This document shows positions 8,822-16,969 of a stretch of 64,000 nt of DNA, in pieces (position 1 is the stretch's first letter; every line of letters begins with the position of its first letter). The notes under the pieces were generated by a model. That model saw only the letters and a program-made list of their open reading frames with translations, was not told the origin of the DNA and ran no database searches. The translations under genes and the position numbers were made by a program. The stretch is from JBKEDC01 sp047975205 (lineage in GTDB: Bacteria > Bacteroidota > Bacteroidia > Bacteroidales > Prolixibacteraceae): assembly GCA_047975205.1 (NCBI GenBank), contig JBKEDC010000018.1, forward strand, positions 1 through 64,000, read 5' to 3'.

Positions 8822-10069
8822 TTAGTCAATCAAGTTGATTAATAATCCGGAGCGAAGTTTGGGCTCAAACCAAGTCGTTTTCGGAGGCATGATATTTCCG
8901 GTATCGGCAATGTCGATAAGTTGTTGCATTGATACGGGGTATAAGGCAAAAGCAACTTGCATTTCTTCGTTATCAACACGGCGTTTCAATTCTCCTAATC
9001 CGCGAATGCCACCCACAAAGTCAATTCGTTTAGATGTCCGTAAGTCGGTAATATTTAAAATAGGTTCAAGCACATGATTAGATAGAATGGTTACATCAAG
9101 CACTCCAATAGGGTCATTGGTATAAGTTCCTTCTTTGGCATTCAACTTATACCATTGTCCGTCGATATACATGCTGAACTCATGTAAACAAGCCGGTTTA
9201 TATATTTCTTCTCCTTTACATTCTACATGGAAAGCAGTTTCGAGCTTATTTAAGAGCTCTGCCTTTGATAAACCGTTCAAATCTTTAACTACACGATTAT
9301 AGTCCATAATGTGGAGCTGATTATCGGGGAAGTGAACCGACATGAAGTAGTTGTAAGGCTCGGTACCATTATGGTTGGGATTCTGATTTTTGCGTTCAAG
9401 ACCGATTCGCGCTGCTGCTGCTGTACGATGGTGTCCGTCGGCAATGTAAGTAGCATCTACTTTAGTGGCAAAGCACTGTTCGATAAATTTATTGTCTGTT
9501 TCACCGTCAATAGTCCATAATTGATGTAGGAAACCGTCATCAGCCACAAAATCATAAGCCGGAGCTTGCTTAGCAACAATAGAAGCTATTAATTCATCGA
9601 GCTCAGCAACTGCTTTAAAAGAAAAGAATACCGGTTCGATGTTTGCATTTAGCCAACGAGTGAGTATCATGCGATCCTCTTCTTTATCCGGACGAGTTAA
9701 TTCATGCTTTTTTATAATACCTTTTTCATAGTCTTCACACGAAGCTAAGCCAACGATACCATATTGAATACGTCCGTCCATACCTTGCGCATAAATATAG
9801 AACTTAGCCTTCTCATCGCGCACTAATAATCTTTCCTGTTGAAATTCTTCGAAGTTAGTTTTTGCTTTCTGATAAACAATATCCGAATGAATGTCGGTTC
9901 CTTCAGGACAATCAATTTCAGCATGCGTAATGTGCAAAAGTGAAATTTCATTATCGGTTGCTTTTTCGGCAGCCTCTTTAGAATTCATTACATCATAAGG
10001 TAAGCAGCTTAAAGAAGCAGCTATTTCACCGGGAGGTCTTAAGCCTCTAAATGGTTTAACAATTGCCAT
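8822..10069 (-). CDS. DUF1015 family protein
   Basis: A soluble 415-residue protein of the DUF1015 family, whose biochemical role is not established. The start MAIVKPFRGLRPP is typical of the family, as are LPYDVMNSKEA, the central YIADGHHRTAAA (a His-rich motif, likely catalytic or metal-binding) and the C-terminal DFVGGIRGLGEL. No signal peptide or membrane helix is seen. In Bacteroides the family commonly lies beside serC and serA; here serC is the next upstream gene but is separated by its own terminator, so the two are probably independent transcripts. Confidence 0.85.
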   Translation of the reverse strand: MAIVKPFRGLRPPGEIAASLSCLPYDVMNSKEAAEKATDNEISLLHITHAEIDCPEGTDIHSDIVYQKAKTNFEEFQQERLLVRDEKAKFYIYAQGMDGRIQYGIVGLASCEDYEKGIIKKHELTRPDKEEDRMILTRWLNANIEPVFFSFKAVAELDELIASIVAKQAPAYDFVADDGFLHQLWTIDGETDNKFIEQCFATKVDATYIADGHHRTAAAARIGLERKNQNPNHNGTEPYNYFMSVHFPDNQLHIMDYNRVVKDLNGLSKAELLNKLETAFHVECKGEEIYKPACLHEFSMYIDGQWYKLNAKEGTYTNDPIGVLDVTILSNHVLEPILNITDLRTSKRIDFVGGIRGLGELKRRVDNEEMQVAFALYPVSMQQLIDIADTGNIMPPKTTWFEPKLRSGLLINLID

Positions 10070-10108
10070 AAAAGTTAGTTTTTTGGTTTATAGTATAGGA
10101 TTATACAA

Positions 10109-10150
10109 AAGCAGCAAGACATTTTTTGTATTAAAAATGACTTGCTGCTT
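10109..10150 (-). terminator. Terminator downstream of serC
   Basis: An 18-bp stem with one mismatch (10109-10126 with 10133-10150, 6-base loop) lies 10 bases after the serC stop and is followed on the minus strand by TTTT. Confidence 0.88.
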
Positions 10151-10160
10151 CATGATATTT

Positions 10161-11231
10161 TTAATTCTCAGCTTCAAAAGCTTGCATAGCTTCAATTAAA
10201 GCTTGCACACTTTCTAAAGGCATTGCATTGTAAATGGATGCTCGGAATCCACCAACAGAACGGTGTCCTTTGATGCCTACTAAGTTTTTAGCTGTGGCAA
10301 ACTCTACAAATTTAGCTTCTAATTCTTCGTGTCCTTCAGCCATAACGAAAGTTACATTCATATGAGAACGGTCTTCAACAGCAGGGATATTAGCTCTAAA
10401 TAATTTATTGCGATCAATCTCGGCATAAAGTGCGTTTGCCTTTTCTGTATTGATTTTTTCGATAGCTTCAACACCGCCTAGGGCTTTTAACCATTTCAAT
10501 GTTTGCAAACAAGCAAACACTGCCACCATAGGAGGGGTGTTAAACATTGAATCTTTCGGTGCATGCGTTTGGTAATCTAACATGGTAGGTATCGTGCGAT
10601 CCATTTTACCTAAAGCATCATTTTTAACAATAACCAATACGGCACCGGCAGGACCTAAATTCTTTTGTGCACCGGCATAAATACAGTCGTATTTAGAAAC
10701 ATCAATTGGTCGGCTAAAAATATCTGACGACATATCAGCAATCATTGGTATAGCTACCTCAGGATCAGCTTTAATTTGAGTTCCGAAAATTGTATTGTTA
10801 GTTGTAATATGTAAATAGCTGGCATCAGCAGGAACGTCATATGATTTTGGAATGTAATTGAAATTTTTGTCTGCGGAAGAAGCAACTTCAACTACCTCAC
10901 CAAAGAATTGAGCCTCTTTCATTGCCTTCTTCGACCAAACACCGGTGTTCAAATAAGCGGCTTTGGTTTTCATCAGGTTGTAGGGAGCCATTAAGAATTG
11001 CAAGCTTGCGCCTCCTTGTAGGAAAAGCACGGAATAACCTTCAGGAACTTTTAGCAATTCTTTTACTAACGCTACCGCTTCATCCATTACAGCTACTGCC
11101 TCTTTGCTACGATGAGAAACCTCCATAACCGAAAGGCTCGTGTTTGCAAAATTCATTGCAGCTTTTGCCACTTCTTCTTTTGTAAATTCAGGCAGGATTG
11201 AAGGACCTGCATAAAAATTGTGTTTTTTCAT
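10161..11231 (-). CDS. serC: Phosphoserine aminotransferase SerC
   Basis: SerC is the PLP enzyme that converts 3-phosphohydroxypyruvate and glutamate to phosphoserine in serine synthesis; it also serves pyridoxal phosphate synthesis in some bacteria. The 356-residue length is normal for the family. It starts MKKHNFYAGPSILP, carries the PLP lysine in IYAGAQKNLGPAG, and ends with GHRSVGGFRASIYNAM, a conserved substrate-binding stretch. No serA follows in the expected place; the next gene is the DUF1015 gene after a terminator. Confidence 0.96.
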   Translation of the reverse strand: MKKHNFYAGPSILPEFTKEEVAKAAMNFANTSLSVMEVSHRSKEAVAVMDEAVALVKELLKVPEGYSVLFLQGGASLQFLMAPYNLMKTKAAYLNTGVWSKKAMKEAQFFGEVVEVASSADKNFNYIPKSYDVPADASYLHITTNNTIFGTQIKADPEVAIPMIADMSSDIFSRPIDVSKYDCIYAGAQKNLGPAGAVLVIVKNDALGKMDRTIPTMLDYQTHAPKDSMFNTPPMVAVFACLQTLKWLKALGGVEAIEKINTEKANALYAEIDRNKLFRANIPAVEDRSHMNVTFVMAEGHEELEAKFVEFATAKNLVGIKGHRSVGGFRASIYNAMPLESVQALIEAMQAFEAEN

Positions 11232-11608
11232 ACCGTAAGTTTTATCTGTTTAAATGTATTACTTATATCTGTCTATAAAAATGATAGCAGATAATTTATT
11301 TAACTATTAGTTTGCGTAAAAATAGTTAATTGCACTTTTAAAATACTGCTGTAACTCGGTTTTTTATGAGAAAGAAACATAATGTTTACTATTCATCTTC
11401 CAAAACACAGTAACAATTAGCATCATACGACCGGATAAATATATTAACTTAATTCTGATTTAAGGTGGAAAGAAGAGTGATTTTTATAGCTTTTTCAGAA
11501 TTGAAGTTAACAAGACAACGAAATTTATTTAAACGCCTTGGCGTACAGAACGGAATGAAAATAATTTTTTCTACATAAAGGGTATTCATGTGGAAAACTC
11601 CAAAAGCT
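11232..11608. other. Intergenic region, serC to regulator gene
   Basis: 377 bases, AT-rich. It should hold the serC promoter. I see no convincing TAnnTTTG box for serC, no RNA gene and no small coding frame. A short CGCC-TT-GGCG palindrome lies near 11533 but is too small to interpret. Confidence 0.5.
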
Positions 11609-12214
11609 TTATACTAATTCTTCAGGGCTGATATCTGATATATCAAGCAATTTATTCATGATTGCATAGACCGTTAAGCCCGATATTGATTTTATATTTA
11701 GTTTTTCGGTAATATTTTTTCGGTGTGAAATAACGGTGTGAATACTAATGTTTAATGAGTCAGCAATGTCTTTATTTGCTAAACCTAATGCAATCTTTTT
11801 GAGTACATCAATTTCGCGCTGAGTCAATTCATCAGAATGAATCGTGCCGGCCAATTTCTGTTTAATAACAGAGTTGCGAGCTAATTGTATAATTTGTTGA
11901 ATCTGCAAAACATCAGCTTCTAAGTTTATCTTAAAGTCGTAACGGCTGCCGGATGAATGTTCGCGCTCATTCGGACTTATAGCTATGGTGAATACTTTAT
12001 TATTTTGCTTCAATTTAGCTTCTAATACGGGAGCAAGTTTAATACCCTCCTGAATTAAAATAATAATGATACGCCCTTCAATCCGGCTAAATGGATTGAG
12101 CTCATCGGTTGAGCCCAGTTGAGTAACTTCGAATTTGAAGTATTCTTGTAAAATGCTGGTAAGCCCCCGTCTTATAATAGCCGAAGAATGGATGATAAAC
12201 AAATTTTCTTCCAT
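11609..12214 (-). CDS. LuxR/NarL-type regulator with a degenerate receiver-like domain
   Basis: A 201-residue transcription factor. The C-terminal LuxR helix-turn-helix is clear (about residues 135-195: LTQREIDVLKKIALG...KDIADSLNISIHTVISHRKNI). The N-terminal half has the length and hydrophobic rhythm of a response regulator receiver, but the acidic pair of strand 1 is replaced (FIIHSSAII) and no phospho-accepting Asp is evident in strand 3 (IIIILIQEG). It is therefore unlikely to be controlled by phosphorylation. It lies 2 bases after the hemerythrin-like gene, so both are one transcript and it may control that unit. Confidence 0.85.
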   Translation of the reverse strand: MEENLFIIHSSAIIRRGLTSILQEYFKFEVTQLGSTDELNPFSRIEGRIIIILIQEGIKLAPVLEAKLKQNNKVFTIAISPNEREHSSGSRYDFKINLEADVLQIQQIIQLARNSVIKQKLAGTIHSDELTQREIDVLKKIALGLANKDIADSLNISIHTVISHRKNITEKLNIKSISGLTVYAIMNKLLDISDISPEELV

Positions 12215-12216
12215 GA

Positions 12217-12930
12217 CTATTTGTTTTGTAAGTTAAGTTGCGTTTCTATTGCGATAACTTGTTTTACTAAAATGGCGTCTTCAATACGAGCATGATCGTT
12301 CAAATCTTGTTCAAAGTGATACAAGGTGTGCAGGAAGTCGTTCATATGATTAGCATCATAATCGGCATCAAGATATTTTATCACTAAGTTCTTTAAATCA
12401 CTAAGTTTTTCTTCTACGTCGGTATGTTCCTGACCATAATCATAGATTCGCTTAGGAGATTCCGGATAGTTATTGTGTTTTACAATATATTCAATGTAAG
12501 GAAAAGTCTCTTTTTCCTCCTTTTCAAAATGAAGTAATATTTCTGCTTTATAATTTTGATAAAAAGAGCCGATAAGCTTCATGTCTGAAGTTTTGTAGGC
12601 TTCACTTTCAATTACTCGTATTAAAAGTTGCTCAATTTTAGGAATGACGTATTCAATGTAATATTTATGCGTCTGCCTTAAATAATTGATTAAAAGAAGG
12701 GGTGAAAATGCTTGTAGCTTTCGTTCCGGAAAATAGTTCTCGTTAATATAAGTATTAACAATAGCTAAAAAGAAATCGGTGTTTGCTCCATGTTCAAGAC
12801 ACACCTCGTCAATAGTTTTCTCTTTAAAACCGAGCCTAATGTTAAACCTGCTCATAACCGGAAGTAAGTTTGTTTCCGTTATAATGAGTCTACTCATTTT
12901 ATCGTCTTTCGTGAAAACTTTCATAATCAT
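12217..12930 (-). CDS. RIC/YtfE-like di-iron hemerythrin-domain protein
   Basis: Related to the iron-sulfur repair proteins YtfE/ScdA, which respond to nitric oxide and oxidative damage. The 237-residue protein has an N-terminal ScdA-like segment (about 20-60) and a C-terminal hemerythrin four-helix bundle. Candidate iron ligands H88, H134, E138, H169, H213 and E217 follow the spacing of the six E. coli YtfE ligands closely. The paired cysteines of the family N-terminus (YCCGGK) are missing; the equivalent stretch reads RLGFKEKT. Two ATGs, two codons apart, could each be the start. It lies 6 bases after the SRPBCC gene and 2 before the LuxR gene. Confidence 0.85.
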   Translation of the reverse strand: MIMKVFTKDDKMSRLIITETNLLPVMSRFNIRLGFKEKTIDEVCLEHGANTDFFLAIVNTYINENYFPERKLQAFSPLLLINYLRQTHKYYIEYVIPKIEQLLIRVIESEAYKTSDMKLIGSFYQNYKAEILLHFEKEEKETFPYIEYIVKHNNYPESPKRIYDYGQEHTDVEEKLSDLKNLVIKYLDADYDANHMNDFLHTLYHFEQDLNDHARIEDAILVKQVIAIETQLNLQNK

Positions 12931-12936
12931 TTAGTT

Positions 12937-13392
12937 TTAGTGGAATGGTAATTTTGTAATCATTTCGGCTAAATCATCAACGCCTTTTTTTAGTTTCTTA
13001 TTGACCATCATCTTAATCATCATACCCATTTCAGCGTGTAGTGTAAGCTTCATTTTCGTTTCATAAGGACTAACCGGTAATAATTGTATCCAGAAGGTGA
13101 TACCGACCGGTAAACTGCCGGAACTTGCCGCCTTAATAGTTTTAGAAGGCTCGCGATTAACAATGCGTATTTCAGCTTGCCCCATGCCCGATATGTTAAA
13201 GCGACAAGAATCGGAATCAGATTCAAAATCACTTACTTTTACTTGTGGTACTGATTCGTTAATTTGAGAAAGTAAACCCTCATTCACATATTGAGAGAGG
13301 TTCTCAAAGTCTGACAAGTAACTGTATATAATATCTTGGTTGTTATTAATAACTTTTATTTCACTTTCATATTTACTTAATGCCATAGTCAT
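12937..13392 (-). CDS. SRPBCC (START-like) family protein
   Basis: A 151-residue soluble protein with the START-like helix-grip fold pattern: N-terminal KYESEIKVINNNQDIIYSYLSDFENL, central strands, and a long C-terminal helix (KMMVNKKLKKGVDDLAEMI). Such proteins bind small hydrophobic ligands; the ligand here is unknown. It lies downstream of pyrE in the same orientation, an order I associate with Bacteroidales, but a hairpin separates the two. It heads the group SRPBCC, RIC-like protein, LuxR regulator. The start could be either of two ATGs two codons apart. Confidence 0.8.
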   Translation of the reverse strand: MTMALSKYESEIKVINNNQDIIYSYLSDFENLSQYVNEGLLSQINESVPQVKVSDFESDSDSCRFNISGMGQAEIRIVNREPSKTIKAASSGSLPVGITFWIQLLPVSPYETKMKLTLHAEMGMMIKMMVNKKLKKGVDDLAEMITKLPFH

Positions 13393-13402
13393 TTTTTGTA
13401 TA

Positions 13403-13459
13403 AAACGGCAATTGCGGTATTTCCTAAGAAAATTATAGGAAAGACTGAAATTGCCGTTT
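13403..13459 (-). terminator. Terminator downstream of pyrE
   Basis: Nested inverted repeats: an outer 11-bp stem (13403-13413 with 13449-13459) and an inner 6-bp stem (13421-13426 with 13436-13441). They fall between the pyrE stop and the SRPBCC start. Confidence 0.75.
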
Positions 13460-13476
13460 AAGAATGATTGTATATT

Positions 13477-14112
13477 TTATTTTCCCCATTCAGAGGGGTT
13501 TTCCCTCCAGCTTTTTAGTGATTCCACCTGACCTTTAGCTACAACACCGGTTTCCACAGCATGTTCAATTAATAATTGATAATTGCTCAAAGTTTCTAAT
13601 TCGATTTGAGCATCGGCAAAAGCTTGTGTTGCTACCGGAAAACCATAAGTAAAAATAGCAAGCATGCCCAACACATCGGCTTTTCCGGCCACACGCACAG
13701 CTTCGGCAGCCTTAAGTGAACTCATTCCCGTTGAAACAAGATCTTCAATGATGACCACTTTTTGCCCTGATTTTAAGTCGCCTTCAATCATGTTTTCTAA
13801 ACCATGCCCTTTAGGAGCTGAACGAACATATATGAATGGTAATCCTAGCAACTCAGCAACTAGAACACCATGTGCAATGGCTCCGGTTGCCACTCCTGCA
13901 ATAACTTCGGTTTGAGGATATTTCTTTTTAACCAATTTGGCAAAAGCTTTGGCAACTAGTGTGCGAGCTTCCGGATATGACAAGATTTTGCGGTTGTCGC
14001 AATAAATAGGCGATTTCCATCCGGATGCCCAAGTAAAAGGATTTTCAGGTTGAATTTTAATAGTATTTATCTTCAACAATTGTTTTGTAACGGCTAATGA
14101 GTTATCTTGCAT
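13477..14112 (-). CDS. pyrE: Orotate phosphoribosyltransferase PyrE
   Basis: PyrE makes orotidine 5'-monophosphate from orotate and PRPP, the fifth step of pyrimidine synthesis. The 211-residue protein has the PRPP-binding signature VVIIEDLVSTGMSS (about residues 117-130) and the N-terminal WASGWKSPIYCDNR typical of the family. Length is normal. The gene diverges from the NUDIX gene across only 33 bases; a possible minus-strand -7 box (TACATTTG, 14143-14150) overlaps the start of that neighbour. Confidence 0.95.
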   Translation of the reverse strand: MQDNSLAVTKQLLKINTIKIQPENPFTWASGWKSPIYCDNRKILSYPEARTLVAKAFAKLVKKKYPQTEVIAGVATGAIAHGVLVAELLGLPFIYVRSAPKGHGLENMIEGDLKSGQKVVIIEDLVSTGMSSLKAAEAVRVAGKADVLGMLAIFTYGFPVATQAFADAQIELETLSNYQLLIEHAVETGVVAKGQVESLKSWRENPSEWGK

Positions 14113-14142
14113 TTTTAATTAAAGTATTTATTAGATATTTCG

Positions 14143-14150
14143 CAAATGTA
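14143..14150 (-). promoter_or_regulatory. Possible pyrE -7 box
   Basis: Minus-strand TACATTTG fits TAnnTTTG and lies about 30 bases before the pyrE ATG. No good -33 TTTG is seen at 19-20 bases. Confidence 0.4.
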
Positions 14151-14757
14151 CAAAGTTTTTTTCAATGAAAGTGAGTTAGTTTTTAAAGCGAAAAATGAAG
14201 TGTTTCCAACTAAACAGTACGATGAATATAAAACTATAACTCATTTTGATGATGTAGTGCCTATACTTGAAAAAATTGAAAAATTAGGATTGCGCAAGGT
14301 ATTTGTACTTGATTGCGTTGATTTTAATAAGATTCAATCAGGTTTCAACATTGTTCGATCTGCGGGAGGACTTATTCAAAATAAGCACGGCAAATGGCTC
14401 TTTATAAAAAGAATGAATCGCTGGGATTTACCCAAGGGTAGAATAGAAGCAGGAGAGAGTTCTCAAGAGGCTGCGCTTCGTGAGGTAGAAGAAGAGTGCG
14501 GCATACACGGACATGCTATCGTTCGTCCGTTATGTACAGGCTGTCATATTTTTCGATCACCTTTTTATCCATCTCCTTATAATTGGGTGTGGAAAGAAGC
14601 TGATTGGTTTGAAATGACTTACTCCGAGAATGAAACACCTATTCCTCAGCTAGAGGAAGATATTACTGAAGTGAGATGGTTTGCTAAGGATGAACTTAAA
14701 GAGGTTTATCGTTCTACCTATCAAAATATTAAATATTTGATGAATACTTTTCTGTAG
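14146..14757 (+). CDS. NUDIX hydrolase
   Basis: A 203-residue NUDIX-fold hydrolase. The Nudix box is complete (GRIEAGESSQEAALREVEEE then CGI, about residues 103-125), giving the magnesium-binding REVEEE helix. The N-terminal 70 residues (MYKVFFNESELVF..., with a region that tracks a lysine/leucine-rich helix) precede the catalytic domain and are a Bacteroidetes-type extension. The likely substrate is a nucleoside diphosphate derivative, but I cannot name it. The gene stands alone on the plus strand, divergent from pyrE. The ATG lies a few bases from any plausible transcription start, suggesting a very short leader. Confidence 0.9.
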   Translation: MYKVFFNESELVFKAKNEVFPTKQYDEYKTITHFDDVVPILEKIEKLGLRKVFVLDCVDFNKIQSGFNIVRSAGGLIQNKHGKWLFIKRMNRWDLPKGRIEAGESSQEAALREVEEECGIHGHAIVRPLCTGCHIFRSPFYPSPYNWVWKEADWFEMTYSENETPIPQLEEDITEVRWFAKDELKEVYRSTYQNIKYLMNTFL

Positions 14758-15008
14758 CTTTTTTGCTAACTGATTGATTTAATATGGGATATGGTTGTTT
14801 TCTACTGCTTTTAGGCAAATATAACGGCGTATAAAAATAATTTTTCAACGGTTTCTCTCTGAGAATGGCTACCATTATAATATTTGCACTATTTTGTGAT
14901 TTAATAATCAGATAAATTAGTTCTAATTGCTCTTATTCTACGTTGAGAAAATCGTATAATTATACTTTTTTAATGCAAAACAATATGAGATATGGACTAA
15001 TTCATATT

Positions 15009-16433
15009 TTATTGCGTCTTATTCATTTCCTCTCGCTTCCAATTGAAAATAGTTTTATTCAATTGTTCTGTCATTCCATCTAACGGATTTAAAGCCGGTG
15101 AAATTAAAAGTTTCCCATCTTTGTTGATTATAAAAGAGTAAGGAAATGATTTTATATCATATTTAGCTAATTCGTTATCATCGGCAAAAAAGAATTTGCC
15201 TTTCCAAGAAGCTAATGTGGTAGCATTGATTTTCGTTTTACAGCTTGCCGGCATAACAATGATGAATTCAACCATCTCTTTGTATTTGTCGTATTGTTGT
15301 GCTATCTGTTCTAAATTACTTCTGCTGATAGGATTGTTCGTATTACTGAAGTGCAAAAAATTAAGTTTCTCTTTACTGAACGTATCAGCAAGATTTAACT
15401 TTACATTATCATAGCTCTTCAACACTAGGTTCGGAGCTTCAGAACCTACTGCAAGGAAAGTTAGCTTCAGGTAGAGCTTATGAGCTAACTTTTTCAGCTC
15501 ACTTGTCCAGCGGCTCTGTTCCACTTGTTTCAAAAGGTTCAGCAATAAATCTTTATGGTAAAGATTAAGATAAAAAGAATCATTTATAGCATCTAAAATA
15601 GTTATCCGTCGAAGATTATCGCCCCAATTATTACAGTGATATAAATAATCTTCTATGTTCGACAGTTTTCCTGACAAAATTTGTCGTTTAAGTTCTTTGT
15701 TATTATTCAGCACCGTTTCTTTGTAGAAATAATTGGTAAAGACCTCTTTGTATAACTTATTAAATGGAGGATTGTTAAATGGTAGCGACTCTACATTCAT
15801 ATATGTTTGAATAAATTCGCTATCGTCAGTCATTCGAAGTTTATATTCAACCGATGCCAAACGGTAATAAATATACTGACCAAAAAAAGTATATGATGGG
15901 GCCGGAAACTCTTGTAATATTTCTGATTTTAGGGCTTGTAAGGCTGCTTTTGATTTATGAACAAACAAATCTTCAAAGTACTTATCTTCAGTTTTGGCGA
16001 ATGCAATCTCGAATGCTTGTATTTGTCGGTTGATATCGTCGATCGGCAATTCTTTTAGTCCCAAAGGGATATCTGATTTGCTAAAAAAAGGGCTTCGCTT
16101 TTCAGCTTCTGCCAGAGGTTTGTGTGGGGGGAGTTGCAAGGTGTAGTTTCCTCCCGGTTCAAGTATGGTGGAAGTGTGCCATCGGTCGAAATCGGCATAT
16201 ATATAAGTAGTTTGAGTTAGCACTACATCAAGCTCAAAGTTTCCTAGTTGGTCAACTTTAATCATGCCCATGTTTTGAGGAAGAAGACCAAACGGATCTA
16301 TCGTTTTATACAAGGTAATATGATAATTTGCATAATCAGGCTCTTTTCCACTAATGTGGGTTGATCTCATTTGAGCAAAAAGTGAGCAGCAGCTTAAACT
16401 ACATAGCAATAGAAGAAAAAATTGGCGTTTCAA
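15009..16433 (-). CDS. Secreted thioredoxin-fold protein lacking CXXC
   Basis: A 474-residue exported protein with a signal peptide (MKRQFFLLLLCSLSCCSLFAQ). The N-terminal part (about 25-110) resembles the beta-sandwich DUF4369-like domain that often precedes thioredoxin-like domains in Bacteroidetes. A helical middle follows, then a thioredoxin/AhpC-like C-terminal domain (about 330-465: VGSEAPNLVLKSYDNVKLNLAD, later IKSFPYSFIINKDGKLL). The usual redox CXXC site is replaced by FSNTNNPISR, so it is probably not a disulfide oxidoreductase. The gene lies 6 bases after coaD on the same strand. Exact role unknown. Confidence 0.75.
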   Translation of the reverse strand: MKRQFFLLLLCSLSCCSLFAQMRSTHISGKEPDYANYHITLYKTIDPFGLLPQNMGMIKVDQLGNFELDVVLTQTTYIYADFDRWHTSTILEPGGNYTLQLPPHKPLAEAEKRSPFFSKSDIPLGLKELPIDDINRQIQAFEIAFAKTEDKYFEDLFVHKSKAALQALKSEILQEFPAPSYTFFGQYIYYRLASVEYKLRMTDDSEFIQTYMNVESLPFNNPPFNKLYKEVFTNYFYKETVLNNNKELKRQILSGKLSNIEDYLYHCNNWGDNLRRITILDAINDSFYLNLYHKDLLLNLLKQVEQSRWTSELKKLAHKLYLKLTFLAVGSEAPNLVLKSYDNVKLNLADTFSKEKLNFLHFSNTNNPISRSNLEQIAQQYDKYKEMVEFIIVMPASCKTKINATTLASWKGKFFFADDNELAKYDIKSFPYSFIINKDGKLLISPALNPLDGMTEQLNKTIFNWKREEMNKTQ

Positions 16434-16439
16434 ATCGAG

Positions 16440-16913
16440 CTATCGTTTAAGTTCAACATCCTTTAGTGCTGCAGGTATGAATTCGCTTACATCACCACCA
16501 TGAGCAAATATATCGCGCACAATTGATGAATTGATAGGAGTGTGTTCAGGCATAGTTAGCAAGAACACCGTTTCAATATCATTATAAAGTTTTTTATTCA
16601 TCTGAGCAATGGCTCGCTCATACTCAAAATCAGAAGAAGTGCGTAAGCCTCTCAGAATAAAATCAGCTTTGACTGTCCGAGCGAAATTAACCGTAAGTCC
16701 TTCATGTTTTCTAACTTCAATCTTGGGTTCATTTTCAAAGATCTTTTGAATCCACTTTAGTCGGCTTTCAATGGGGAAGAAAGAACTTTTATTTGAGTTG
16801 AAACCAATCATGATATATATTTTGTCGAACATAGGCAATGCTCGGTTGACTATACTTTCATGTCCTACTGTAAAGGGATCAAATGACCCGGGAAAGATGG
16901 CAATTTTGCTCAT
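16440..16913 (-). CDS. coaD: Phosphopantetheine adenylyltransferase CoaD
   Basis: CoaD joins 4'-phosphopantetheine and ATP to give dephospho-CoA, the penultimate step of coenzyme A synthesis. The 157-residue length is normal. The nucleotidyltransferase motif TVGHES (TXGH) follows GSFDPF at the N-terminus, and the ISSXXXR-like motif INSSIVRDI is near residue 130. The gene heads a short transcript that continues into the thioredoxin-fold gene. Confidence 0.96.
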   Translation of the reverse strand: MSKIAIFPGSFDPFTVGHESIVNRALPMFDKIYIMIGFNSNKSSFFPIESRLKWIQKIFENEPKIEVRKHEGLTVNFARTVKADFILRGLRTSSDFEYERAIAQMNKKLYNDIETVFLLTMPEHTPINSSIVRDIFAHGGDVSEFIPAALKDVELKR

Positions 16914-16969
16914 ATATTTTGACTTTTAAAGATGATGCAATTAAGTTATAAACGAATGGAAAAACAAAT

